Source of the DNA: Candidatus Phascolarctobacterium caballi
GTDB lineage: Bacteria > Bacillota > Negativicutes > Acidaminococcales > Acidaminococcaceae
Direction: 5' to 3'
Assembly: GCA_018065225.1 (NCBI GenBank)
Contig: JAGHTS010000059.1
Span: 1 to 40,132 of the forward strand
Length of the DNA stretch: 40,132 bases
A program made the position numbers and the translations under genes. This document shows positions 8,604-17,600 of this stretch, piece after piece; within the stretch, counting starts at the first letter, position 1, and every line of letters begins with the position of its first letter. The notes under the pieces were generated by a model. The model did no database searches. It had not been told where the DNA came from and saw only the letters and a program-made list of their open reading frames with translations.

Positions 8604-8972
8604 ATGGCGTTCAAACGGAATGCTGGACGGTTCGTCCACAAGATAGAACTATATAAGCCGGGGCAAAGTACGAGGGACGAGCTCGGTGGTCTAACTACCG
8701 GTGAACGGACATTGGCTGCTACCGTGTTTTCCATGTGCGAGCAAAAGAGTCAAACCCGGCAGGAAATTCTTGGCGATTATGTTAGCACAGCAACAAGATT
8801 CTTTGTTGTTCCAGATATCAGGACACTGTGCACTGGACTCAACAAAGATTGGGAGATTAAGTATAACGGATTAACCTACAAAATCAACGATATTACGTTG
8901 ATAGACGAGAGTGTACCGTATTATATCCAAATTACGGCCACCGCTCTTAATCCGGACGGGGGTGCAATATGA
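8604..8972 (+). CDS. Head-tail joining (stopper/adaptor) protein
   Basis: 122 residues of the SPP1 gp16/HK97 gp7-like head closure family: RFVHKIELYKPGQSTRDELGG opening, then ATRFFVVPDIRTLCTGLNKDWEIKYNGLTYKIND, a small beta barrel. Probably seals the filled head and docks the tail. GGGGG lies upstream of ATG. Ends with a four-base overlap with the next gene. Confidence 0.85.
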   Translation: MAFKRNAGRFVHKIELYKPGQSTRDELGGLTTGERTLAATVFSMCEQKSQTRQEILGDYVSTATRFFVVPDIRTLCTGLNKDWEIKYNGLTYKINDITLIDESVPYYIQITATALNPDGGAI

Positions 8973-9421
8973 GATATAGGGTTCCATTCTATTCGGTAGG
9001 CAAAGCGTTGTATGCTGCACTTGCCGAAATTGACGGTACAAAGTGGTTTCAGGCGAGCACAACGCCGGACGAAGTCAAAGCCCAATTCAAAGGGCGGAAT
9101 GAATATTTGTACGGGATAATCGGTTCCATTGCTGCGAATGTTGACGATAACAAGGACGTGGCAATATGGAGAGTGCCGGTTCAGCTGGAATTATATTCCA
9201 GTTACAAAGGCAACAAAGTATTGGCACAGGAAATTGAGGCGGTTGTTAATTACTTCAGTGATGCGGAGAAAACAATCATGGCAGAAAAACTTGCTGCAGA
9301 CGGGTTTTCCTTGATATCGCTGGAAATTAACGATATGTCAATCAACAGCCCGATTGATTCTGATGAGGGCTCATGGACAATGGGTGGTATGCAATTAGTG
9401 ATTTGTATAGGGCAGGTTTAA
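8969..9421 (+). CDS. Tail terminator/completion protein
   Basis: 150 residues. Opening VGKALYAALAEIDGTKWFQASTTPDEV, then a beta strand pair RVPVQLELYSSYKGNKV and a helix, as in SPP1 gp17/DUF3168-like tail terminators that cap the tail tube and join it to the head. Position directly before the tail tube gene fits. Confidence 0.72.
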   Translation: MRYRVPFYSVGKALYAALAEIDGTKWFQASTTPDEVKAQFKGRNEYLYGIIGSIAANVDDNKDVAIWRVPVQLELYSSYKGNKVLAQEIEAVVNYFSDAEKTIMAEKLAADGFSLISLEINDMSINSPIDSDEGSWTMGGMQLVICIGQV

Positions 9422-9434
9422 GAGGAGATTAAAA

Positions 9435-10217
9435 ATGGCAATTATTATTGAAAAAAGTAAATTCCCTTCCTTTGCTGCATCTGTAGGACAGAGCGGTAAA
9501 AGGTGGCTTGTTTACTTGAATTATGGCGTAAACGCCACTGAGCAAAATCCTGTATGGACTATGTTGGGCGGAATAATCAACAACTCTGTCAATTTTAAGG
9601 CGAATGTTACTTCCAACAACACCAAAGATACAGGAATGTGGGAAGAAAGTGTAATCACCAGTAAGGGTGGTGAGGTTTCCTTTGAAGTTATCTTTAAGGC
9701 GGGCAATGAGGCACAGGCGGCGTTTGAAGAGTTTATGATTAACGACGAAATCACCAACGAAAAGAAAATGTTGGATATTGCAGTCGTTGATTTGGACGAA
9801 AGCGAATATTTCCGCTTGAAGATTGTTCCTTCAGCATGGAACCTTGTTGCCAATTCCAGCGACATGGTAACCAAATCTTTGACCGCAACAATCAACGGAA
9901 AACCTGAATACCATACAGGGTGGCTTAACCCTGATGAGAATGGTGTTCAACCTTCCGGCATTGTGGTATTTGACAAAGACCACGCAGAAGACAAGACCTT
10001 CAGCGTAAGCTTGGCCGATGGCGTAACTGTAACTGCAATCAAGAATGGCGATACAGCATTGACCAGTGGTACAGATTACAACTTGGCCAGCGGCACTCTT
10101 GTAATTAAGAGTTCCTATTTGGCAACCTGTGACAACGGAATTGTCACATTAACTGTGGCCTGCTCCGGCGGCAATAATCCGGAATTGACATTTGCGGTTA
10201 CCGGAACCGGGGAATGA
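9435..10217 (+). CDS. Major tail (tube) protein with C-terminal X2/Ig-like domain
   Basis: 260 residues. The first about 165 residues form the tube domain (FKANVTSNNTKDTGMWEESVIT, then KSLTATINGKPEYHTG). Residues about 175-258 are a separate module: VTAIKNGDTALTSGTDYNL, VIKSSYLATCDNGIVTLT, closely like CBM_X2 Ig-like domains seen on cell-wall enzymes and phage surfaces. This would decorate the tail and may bind carbohydrate. AGAGGAG precedes the ATG. Confidence 0.88.
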   Translation: MAIIIEKSKFPSFAASVGQSGKRWLVYLNYGVNATEQNPVWTMLGGIINNSVNFKANVTSNNTKDTGMWEESVITSKGGEVSFEVIFKAGNEAQAAFEEFMINDEITNEKKMLDIAVVDLDESEYFRLKIVPSAWNLVANSSDMVTKSLTATINGKPEYHTGWLNPDENGVQPSGIVVFDKDHAEDKTFSVSLADGVTVTAIKNGDTALTSGTDYNLASGTLVIKSSYLATCDNGIVTLTVACSGGNNPELTFAVTGTGE

Positions 10218-10221
10218 TTAA

Positions 10222-10257
10222 TGAGGGGGTGTAAAAGCCCCCTCACTTAATTTTATT
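10222..10257 (+). terminator. Intrinsic terminator after tail tube gene
   Basis: TGAGGGGG (10222-10229) pairs with CCCCCTCA (10238-10245); eight-base loop; then CTTAATTTTATTT. It ends two bases before the next ATG, so that gene needs readthrough. Confidence 0.7.
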
Positions 10258-10258
10258 T

Positions 10259-10675
10259 ATGGAGAATATTAAGGAAAAGATACAAAAATTAATAGATGGT
10301 GGGTTTGCGGCGGAAGTGAATGCCGCCTGTAAGTATGCCCAAAATGAAACACGGGCATTTATTGCAAGAACACACCCACACACAGCATTTGGTGGAAAGA
10401 CCCTTGACGATAAGCAATTCGTTGCAGGGTTTTTTGATATTGCGGCCGAAAAAGTAAAGACCTCAATATATGCCACCTATTTTGCCCGTTGGTATAACAC
10501 CGGTGCATTTGGACGTGTTATACGGTACGGGAGCTACCGTGGAAGGAAAGCAACTAAATACCCACCACGGGGCAATTACTTTGAAAGCAACGCAAAAGCA
10601 ATAGAAGAATACTATTTGCGATGCGTGGATAGATATTTACAAAGGAGCTTGGACAAATGGCTACCGCAAAAATAG
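10259..10675 (+). CDS. HK97 gp10-like neck/tail completion protein
   Basis: 138 residues. ARWYNTGAFGRVIRYGSYRG followed by PPRGNYFESNAKAIEEYYLRCVDRYL fits the pattern of the HK97 gp10 family (neck protein, C-terminal helix after a conserved aromatic/Gly-rich strand). It is usually located before the tube gene; here it is after it. No Shine-Dalgarno site is visible: the ATG lies in the T-rich tail of the preceding terminator. An alternative is a tail chaperone. Confidence 0.6.
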   Translation: MENIKEKIQKLIDGGFAAEVNAACKYAQNETRAFIARTHPHTAFGGKTLDDKQFVAGFFDIAAEKVKTSIYATYFARWYNTGAFGRVIRYGSYRGRKATKYPPRGNYFESNAKAIEEYYLRCVDRYLQRSLDKWLPQK

Positions 10676-12693
10676 TAATTGAGACAATGGCCAAGAATGA
10701 AGGCCTACAGAAACTGAATACAGAGTTAGCTACGGGGTGCCAGAATTTAAAACAGGCACAGACAGAGCTCCGTAATTTGGAAAAAGCCACCAAAGGTGGT
10801 ACGACCGCAACCGCTGAACAAGCGGAACGGATGAAGGAATTAAACACAGAGATTATCCGTCAAAAACAGTACAACGGACAGTTGAGCCGTGCAATTAATG
10901 AAACCACGGCTGAAATTAAAAAACAGGTCAGTGCAACCGGCGAGGCGAACGGGGCAACGGGTGTATGGTCTAAAGCGATGCAGACACTTGGTCTTAATAG
11001 CCAAACATTAAATACAGCACTTGGCGTGTTGGGCGGTAATATCCTAACCGGCATTGTTAATCAGATGAAGGATTTGGCGGTGGAAACTCTGAAGATTGGA
11101 GCTAACACCCAAAAATTTACTGCCACATTACAGGGTATGGGGTTAAGTGCTCAGGATGCCCTGACGACCTACAGGCAATTCAATGACGTAGCGAGGGATA
11201 CTAACTTTAATGCCGATAACGTATACGCCATAGGGCAACAGATGATGCTGTTGGGTCTTAACAGCAAACAGGCGGCTGACATGATGCGTTTGTGCGCGGA
11301 TGCTGGTGTTGGATTAGGCAAAGGACAACAGGGGGCGGAACAGATTGCCACCGCTATGGCCAAAATAGCAGCCACCGGCAGAATGGGTAACAGGGAACTG
11401 GATGCCTTAAAAATGTCTGGTATTAACGTTGCCCAGATATTGGCCAACAAGACAGGCGAAAGCATTGCCGATATAGAAAAGGCGTTGGCAAAAGGAGCGA
11501 TTAACGGACAAGAGGCCTTTGCAATCTTGGCTGAATATATGCAGACAAAGTTTGCCGGAGCAATGGCAAGAAGTAAGCAAAATGTCATTGACACTTGGGG
11601 CGATTTATCCGGCAATATGGAAGCGATTATGGGTGTGGTCGGGAAAAGTATTTTTGATGCCTTTTACCAGAGCGAAATCATACAAGAACTGGTTGACCTT
11701 ACCCAATCCTTTTTAACGATGCTCCGTAGTGATGGAACCGGAATATTAAGCGACTTTGGTGAAATCGGCAAATGGGCTTTGGGGCTGATTGGTGACGGAT
11801 TAGGTTTTATAAGCACCACCATTAAGGCGGTTGTTCTTGTAATTCACGAAATGTATGACGGATTCAGAAAAATGTGTAGTGACGTCATAGATTGGCTGAC
11901 CGACCTTTGCAAACCGCTTATTGAGGTGTACAACTGGATTAAGAAGATTGTCACAGGCATAGGCAAGCAGATTAAGGAAGATATTGACAAAGCGTGGAAC
12001 AAAACATTTACAAATAGCAGGAAGGATGACGCGGTGACAATTCCCGGCGGTAATAAAGCGGCAGGGGATAACTTCAGCGGTCTTATTGCCTCTTATGGCA
12101 ATTTGGAAAAGTCACAAAAAACCGCAATTATTAACCAAAAGAAATTCAACGAAAGCACTAAAGAAACCATTGATTGGGGCAAGAAATTGTCTGATTCTTT
12201 TAGCGGACTGGCAAACACACTATTCAACGACTCTGCCAATTTATTCAGTTCCTTTGCGGATATGTTTAGCGATTTCATTCAGGACATTTGCAAACAACTT
12301 TTAGAACTTTACGTAAAGGGAATGATGGTCAAAGGTTTAGGGCTCTTTGGTGGTGGCGGTAGCAGCATTATTAGCGGGGCTGATTTTGGTTTGGGACCAA
12401 TTCCAGCATTTGCCGGTGGCGGCATAGCCAGTGGATGGGCGAAGGTCGGGGAAAATGGCCCTGAATTAATCCATGTGGGAAGTCCCAGCAGGGTTATGAC
12501 CGCATCTGAATCAGCAACTATGAGCGGTGGATGCAATGTAACTGTAGAAATTATAAACCAAAGTGGACAGCAACTGCAGGGAAAACAAGGTACGCCTCAA
12601 TATGACGCTAAAGGGGTTGTAATACCAGTTCTTTTAGAGGCGATTGGGGAAAACTATATGGGAATTAACAGGTTTTTGAAAGGACCAAGATAA
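10657..12693 (+). CDS. Tape measure protein
   Basis: 678 residues; sets tail length. N-terminal coiled coil (residues about 10-95). The conserved tape-measure domain follows: FTATLQGMGLSAQDALTTYRQFNDVA, GLNSKQAADMMRLCADAGVG and GRMGNRELDALKMSGINVAQIL. Hydrophobic stretches near residues 375-400, Gly-rich FGGGGSSII, and C-terminal FAGGGIASGWAKVGENGPELIHVGSPSRV, a common tape-measure ending. At about 1.5 Å per residue the tail would be near 100 nm. AAAGGAG precedes ATG; overlaps the upstream gene by 19 bases. Confidence 0.95.
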   Translation: MATAKIVIETMAKNEGLQKLNTELATGCQNLKQAQTELRNLEKATKGGTTATAEQAERMKELNTEIIRQKQYNGQLSRAINETTAEIKKQVSATGEANGATGVWSKAMQTLGLNSQTLNTALGVLGGNILTGIVNQMKDLAVETLKIGANTQKFTATLQGMGLSAQDALTTYRQFNDVARDTNFNADNVYAIGQQMMLLGLNSKQAADMMRLCADAGVGLGKGQQGAEQIATAMAKIAATGRMGNRELDALKMSGINVAQILANKTGESIADIEKALAKGAINGQEAFAILAEYMQTKFAGAMARSKQNVIDTWGDLSGNMEAIMGVVGKSIFDAFYQSEIIQELVDLTQSFLTMLRSDGTGILSDFGEIGKWALGLIGDGLGFISTTIKAVVLVIHEMYDGFRKMCSDVIDWLTDLCKPLIEVYNWIKKIVTGIGKQIKEDIDKAWNKTFTNSRKDDAVTIPGGNKAAGDNFSGLIASYGNLEKSQKTAIINQKKFNESTKETIDWGKKLSDSFSGLANTLFNDSANLFSSFADMFSDFIQDICKQLLELYVKGMMVKGLGLFGGGGSSIISGADFGLGPIPAFAGGGIASGWAKVGENGPELIHVGSPSRVMTASESATMSGGCNVTVEIINQSGQQLQGKQGTPQYDAKGVVIPVLLEAIGENYMGINRFLKGPR

Positions 12694-12694
12694 A

Positions 12695-13036
12695 ATGGAT
12701 TTTCCAAACATTAAGCCGCCGCCTTATGGTGGCATTGAAGAAGAATATGAAGACAACTCTTTGATTACAGAGTATGAGGACGGGTCGCAACAATCACGTA
12801 AAAAAATGCCGCGTTCCCGAAGGATATTCACTTTGACGTGGAAGATATTAAGCGACGCGGATTATCAGACACTCAAGAACTTTATTGTCAATACGGCGGT
12901 GCACGCTTGCAATGTTTTTAATTGGACAAACCCTTTGACAAATGAGGTTATTGAGGTGCGGTGTACGAAGTTCAACAAATGGAAGGCGATATACCACGGT
13001 TGGTGGACAGGCGATATAGAACTGACGGAAGTGTGA
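12695..13036 (+). CDS. Minor tail protein, lambda gpM-like
   Basis: 113 residues: SRRIFTLTWKILSDADYQTLKNFI and a final WKAIYHGWWTGDIELTEV match the compact beta fold of gpM/phage distal tail proteins. It stands between tape measure and gpL-like protein, the lambda order H-M-L. Confidence 0.72.
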   Translation: MDFPNIKPPPYGGIEEEYEDNSLITEYEDGSQQSRKKMPRSRRIFTLTWKILSDADYQTLKNFIVNTAVHACNVFNWTNPLTNEVIEVRCTKFNKWKAIYHGWWTGDIELTEV

Positions 13037-13037
13037 T

Positions 13038-13643
13038 ATGGGATTATTACTATCAAGCATAGGGAAAAAAGAAAAGAATAAATTAAGCACTGACAGCCAG
13101 TTTGCTATATTGCTCAAAATCAACTTGGCTGAAGAAGTCAACCTTTGCTATTCAAATCAGGACATATATTGGGATGGCAAGAATTGGGTGGCGTTCCCTA
13201 TGAAGATAGGGGATAACACGGAAGACAATACCGGCAGTGACCCGAACCTAACCCTGCAAGTGGACAATGTGTCCAGAGCGTTACAGGGGGCGATTCAAAA
13301 TGGGGGCGGCGGTGTCGGCACCAAAGTCCAATTGTATGTGGTTAACACCAAAAATTTAGCTTCAGCCACGGCTGAATTTGACGACGAGTACGTGGTTATA
13401 AATACCAAAGAGAATTATCAATATATTAATTTCACTTTGGGAAATGAATATTCTGCCCGGACACGTAGACCGCTGGACAGGTATTTCAAAGATTTTTGCC
13501 CATTCAAGTATAAGGGAATACGGTGTGGGTACTGTGGGGATAAGGCAACCTGCAACAAGACCTTATTGGATTGCCGTGAGCATGGCAATTCTGCAAGGTT
13601 CGGTGGGTTCCCCGGCATAGACCAAAAAGGGATTTATATGTAG
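13038..13643 (+). CDS. Minor tail protein L-like, probable iron-sulfur protein
   Basis: 201 residues. The C-terminal third holds FCPFKYKGIRCGYCG, CNKTLLDCREHG and ARFGGFPG, the conserved cysteine arrangement and terminal RFGGFPGI of lambda gpL, which binds an iron-sulfur cluster at the tail tip. At least five Cys are placed to act as ligands. Starts one base after the gpM-like gene. Confidence 0.88.
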   Translation: MGLLLSSIGKKEKNKLSTDSQFAILLKINLAEEVNLCYSNQDIYWDGKNWVAFPMKIGDNTEDNTGSDPNLTLQVDNVSRALQGAIQNGGGGVGTKVQLYVVNTKNLASATAEFDDEYVVINTKENYQYINFTLGNEYSARTRRPLDRYFKDFCPFKYKGIRCGYCGDKATCNKTLLDCREHGNSARFGGFPGIDQKGIYM

Positions 13644-13651
13644 GGGGAATT

Positions 13652-13930
13652 ATGGAACAACTGATTTTAGATTATTTAGCGAAGGTATTGGAACCACAGG
13701 CACTGGTTAATCTTTGCATTTTGGCGGTTCTAATCAAAATGATAGGTGCTATCCGGTCAGGATTGTTGGCTGACATAACACGCATACATTCAGGAGCAAC
13801 CAAAAACGGCTGCATCCGCAAAGATACCCTGAGAATAGTGGAAGATTGTTATGCCAAATACAAAGGCCTTTGGGGTGACGGTTTTGCGGATGCCATTATG
13901 AGCGAAATTAGAGGGCTACCGTTGAAATGA
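13652..13930 (+). CDS. Small protein with one membrane segment
   Basis: 92 residues, not recognised. Residues about 17-34 (ALVNLCILAVLIKMIGAI) are hydrophobic and could span a membrane; the rest is charged and soluble. AGGGGGA precedes ATG. It lies within the tail-tip operon between L-like and K-like genes, where lambda has no gene. Overlaps the next small membrane gene by four bases. Confidence 0.75.
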   Translation: MEQLILDYLAKVLEPQALVNLCILAVLIKMIGAIRSGLLADITRIHSGATKNGCIRKDTLRIVEDCYAKYKGLWGDGFADAIMSEIRGLPLK

Positions 13931-14202
13931 TTAACAAGATTAAAGGGATGCTGGCAAATATATCCTTTACACCCTACATTACGGCCATTGTGGTGTGTTA
14001 TGCACTTTTTGTGGCGGTGGCTGCGTTTTTGTGGCTGGCACGGTGGCTGGGATATATGACTTATGCCGGAGGCCTGCAAGACCTTACTAATTTCATTCAA
14101 ACAATGGTGGCCACTAACACGGTCAACTGTGTTTATTCCATTGCCAGAGGTTTGGCGGATAAGAATAATAACGGGGTGCCAGATGTATTTGAAAAAGATT
14201 GA
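13927..14202 (+). CDS. Small membrane protein with calcium-loop-like end
   Basis: 91 residues, not recognised. One strong transmembrane segment (about residues 16-40, YITAIVVCYALFVAVAAFLWLA). The C-terminus ADKNNNGVPDVFEKD has the DxNxNGxPDxxE spacing of calcium-binding loops in thrombospondin type 3 and dockerin-like repeats. With its neighbour it forms a membrane-protein pair inside the tail module. Holin-like pair or injection helper are both possible. Confidence 0.75.
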   Translation: MINKIKGMLANISFTPYITAIVVCYALFVAVAAFLWLARWLGYMTYAGGLQDLTNFIQTMVATNTVNCVYSIARGLADKNNNGVPDVFEKD

Positions 14203-14629
14203 CGACCTGATAGGTATTCCATTTGTGGGCGGTGGCCGTGACCCCAATAAAGGGTTAGATTGCTACGGATTAGTGATGGAAGTATTCCGCAGATATGGTT
14301 ACGAACTGCCGGAATACACGGACGCAGTCAGGGAATGGAATAACGAGAAAAGGTGTCATGAATTTTATACCGAACAAAAATCACGGTACTGGAAGGAAAT
14401 TAAGAACCCTACAGTACCGTGTTTAATTGCTTTTTCGTTTAATGTTCCACGTGGAACGGTCAACCATAGCGGTGTCTATATCGGCGATGGCAAATTTATT
14501 CACACAAGGGAACGGGTGGGGGCTTGCATAGAGTCAATTAACAACCCTGCGTGGAGAAGATTGATAGAGGGATATTATGAGTGCACGATTAACGGTAGTA
14601 AGGAATCCAATAATACCGGAAAAGAATAG
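14183..14629 (+). CDS. NlpC/P60 tail-tip peptidase, lambda gpK-like
   Basis: 148 residues; cleaves peptidoglycan cross-links during entry. Catalytic Cys27 in GLDCYGLVMEVFRRYGYELP, His95 in VNHSGVYIGDG, and a further His107 in KFIHT. ATG 14183 follows GGGGTG and overlaps the upstream gene by 20 bases. The gene contains a parS-like palindrome at 14443-14458. Lacks the N-terminal JAB-type domain of lambda gpK. Confidence 0.9.
   Translation: MYLKKIDDLIGIPFVGGGRDPNKGLDCYGLVMEVFRRYGYELPEYTDAVREWNNEKRCHEFYTEQKSRYWKEIKNPTVPCLIAFSFNVPRGTVNHSGVYIGDGKFIHTRERVGACIESINNPAWRRLIEGYYECTINGSKESNNTGKE
14443..14458. promoter_or_regulatory. parS-like palindrome inside the NlpC/P60 gene
   Basis: TGTTCCACGTGGAACG matches the bacterial chromosomal parS consensus TGTTNCACGTGNAACA at all defined positions but the last. 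The inner 14 bases are a perfect palindrome. It encodes NVPRGT in the gene, so the match could be incidental, but a one-mismatch hit in 40 kb is not expected by chance. Confidence 0.5.
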
Positions 14630-17600
14630 ATATGTTGGAGAGTTCCCGTTCAAGACCATAGGCGAGGCAAGAGCATGGCTGGACGGACAGGAAGTTAATA
14701 TCACCGTTGATAACTGGCTTGTTACAGATGATTATGAACCAAAAACAGGGGAAATGGTCTTGATAATGCCTGTCATTGGTAAGGGCGGTGGAAAATCCGT
14801 CTTTGGTGTTGTGGCAATGGTGGCATTGGCGGTAGTTTCTCATGGTATTGCAACAGGCGGATGGTTGGCTGGTGCCGGTATTGCTGCAGGCACTACGGCG
14901 GCTTATGGAATTGCGGCAGCCACATTGTTCATTGGCGGTACCTTGATAAGCAGGTCGATGACCAGTGGTGCCAAAGCGGATGTCGGTAGGCACGATTACG
15001 AGAATAACGCAACCTATTCTTGGGGCGACCCACAGACAATGGAAGGTCAGAATAATGCCATAGCCGAAACCTATGGTAAGGTTCAAAGTGCAGGTCAAAC
15101 ACTGGGAAAATTCGTTTCTTTAAGTGGTAATGACGAAGTATTGAATTGGCTGGTGGGATGCGGTAAGGGCGAGTTGGATATTACCGATATCAAACTGAAC
15201 GACAACCCCATTGAGTATTACAAAAATATTTCCTGCGAAATTCGTAGGGGAACAAATGACCAAGAAATAATTAGTAATTTCAACGATACCTATTTTACCG
15301 AAAATGTGTCCGCATTAATGAGCGGTAGTACACCAGTTGTAAGACAGGCACAAGGAACTGCAACAGAGGGATTGATATATAAGATTTCCTGTGATCAAGG
15401 CCTGTATTATGCCAATGATGACGGGGGATTAAGTACAGCGTGGGTAAGAATTCAAATGGATTACCGGTTGCACGCTGCACCCGGCGAAGAAGAGAATCCG
15501 TGGACAGTTTGGCAAACGGTTCAGATATCAGGAGCACAGAATAACGCTCTGCGTAGAGAATACAGATTGGACAATCTCCCTGCAGGTCAATACGATATCC
15601 GGACAACCTGCGTGGGGCGTTCCCATAGTGAATCAAGCTCACGTGCAGGGGTTAAGGTATGGCTTAATTCCATAACCAGTATTGTTTATGATGATTTTGT
15701 GTATCCGGGCATTGCCCTAATAGGAATTAAGGGATTAGCCACAGACCAGCTGAATGGTTCCCCGACAATTAAATTCATTAAAGAGCGAAAATTCATTTGG
15801 GCGTACAATCCTAACACAGGCATGTACGAAGAGCAACCTGCCAATAATCCGGCATGGGCGGCTTATGACATGTTGCATCAAGCCCAAAAGGTAATGAATA
15901 TTAACACCGGGAAATATGAATTTGTTTTTCGGGGTGTTGACAAAAACCATATTCTATACGACCAGTTCAAGGAATGGGGTGACTGGTGTGAAGATATGGA
16001 TTTGCACATCAATCTTGAGATTTGCGAAACAGGGGAAATGCTTGACCTGATTAACAGCAAGATTGCTTGTATTGGTCGTGGGTTGGTTATTAGATTTGGC
16101 ACCCGTTATGGGGCTAAATGGTCACACGCTCAAAACCCGGTTCAGATGTTCGGCATGGGCAATATAGTCAAAGATACCTTTGAGGAAAGTTTCCTGAGTA
16201 TTGATGACCGGGCGAATGCGGTGGAGATAACATTCACGGATGCCGAAAGGGATTACCAACGCCGGACAATCACCGTATTTGGGGAAAATTACAATACGGA
16301 TGCCACAGAAAAGGTTGCACAGGCAACATACGATGGGATTACCAGTTATGAGCAGGCCTTCCGTGAGGGTATGTATCAGCTGGCATGCAACAAATATTTA
16401 TTGCGGACGGTGTCTTTTGACGCTGACGTGGACAGTATTGCTTGTACGGTTGGTGACGTTATTGTAGTTTCCCATGACATTGTACAGGCGGCTTATTCAG
16501 GAAGAATAAGTAAGGTGGTAGGACGTGTGGTTACGTTACCAACCGTTGACCCGGTGGACACAACCCAAAGCTATAAACTCATGTACAGGTCGAGCGAACA
16601 CGACACATTGGAAGAATATGACGTGTCCGTGGCATATAACGAGAATAACGAATTAGAGGCAACCATATTAGGCGAGATTGACCCCGACCCTGCACCTGCA
16701 GTCAATGATATATATGATTTGGCACTGGTGACAATGGGGCGGAGAATGTTTACAATTCAAAGCATTACAAGGTCAAGCGAGTTTCGGCGTCACATTGAGG
16801 CGTTGGAATATAACGCTCAGGTCTATTCCGAAGATTACGATATTCCTGAAATAGAATACAGCAGAGGCGGTGACGTGGCACAGAATGTTACAGGTCTTTC
16901 TTGTGCTCAAGTTGCCTATGTCCGCAAGGACGGAACGCGGGCAAGCCAACTCAATGTGTCGTGGGTAGAGGCGGTGGGCGGTGGTCACTACAACGTCTAT
17001 ATCAGTACCAACGGTAAGGATTGGACACCAATAGCAACTAACACCAGTAAGGTTCAGGTCAAAGCTGACGTTCAACCGTGGACAACCTATTATGTTAAGG
17101 TTGTAACTATATTGGGCGTTAGTCAAAGTAGTGGGGTTGTTGAATATCCTGTTCCGCCGGGAGATGATGTCTTACCGCCGAATGTTCTACAGCTTGATTG
17201 TGAGGTACTGAAGGACGGGACAAGGAGATACCATTGGGATTTCAATTATCCTGAACCAAATGATATTGCCGGGTTCAAAATGAAATATTGTCATGGTACG
17301 GGAGGTAACTGGAACATTGCGGACGATGTTCAAGACGGGTTGATAACAGCCCAACCATACGAGGCAAAGACAATCCGACAGGGTACACATACCATATTCA
17401 TTAAAGCGGTAGATAACGCAGGGCAGGAATCACCATTGCCGGCAACCTGCATAATCAATTTCGGAAAACCTTTGGAAGAGAATGTTTTGGAAACCAAAGA
17501 TTTCAGCGAAAACGGTTGGGGAGAACTGAATTTTGGCGAATTTTGGGATGAAGATGAAAATAAAGAGTTTTGGAACCCCAACGAAGAAACAGATTTTTGG

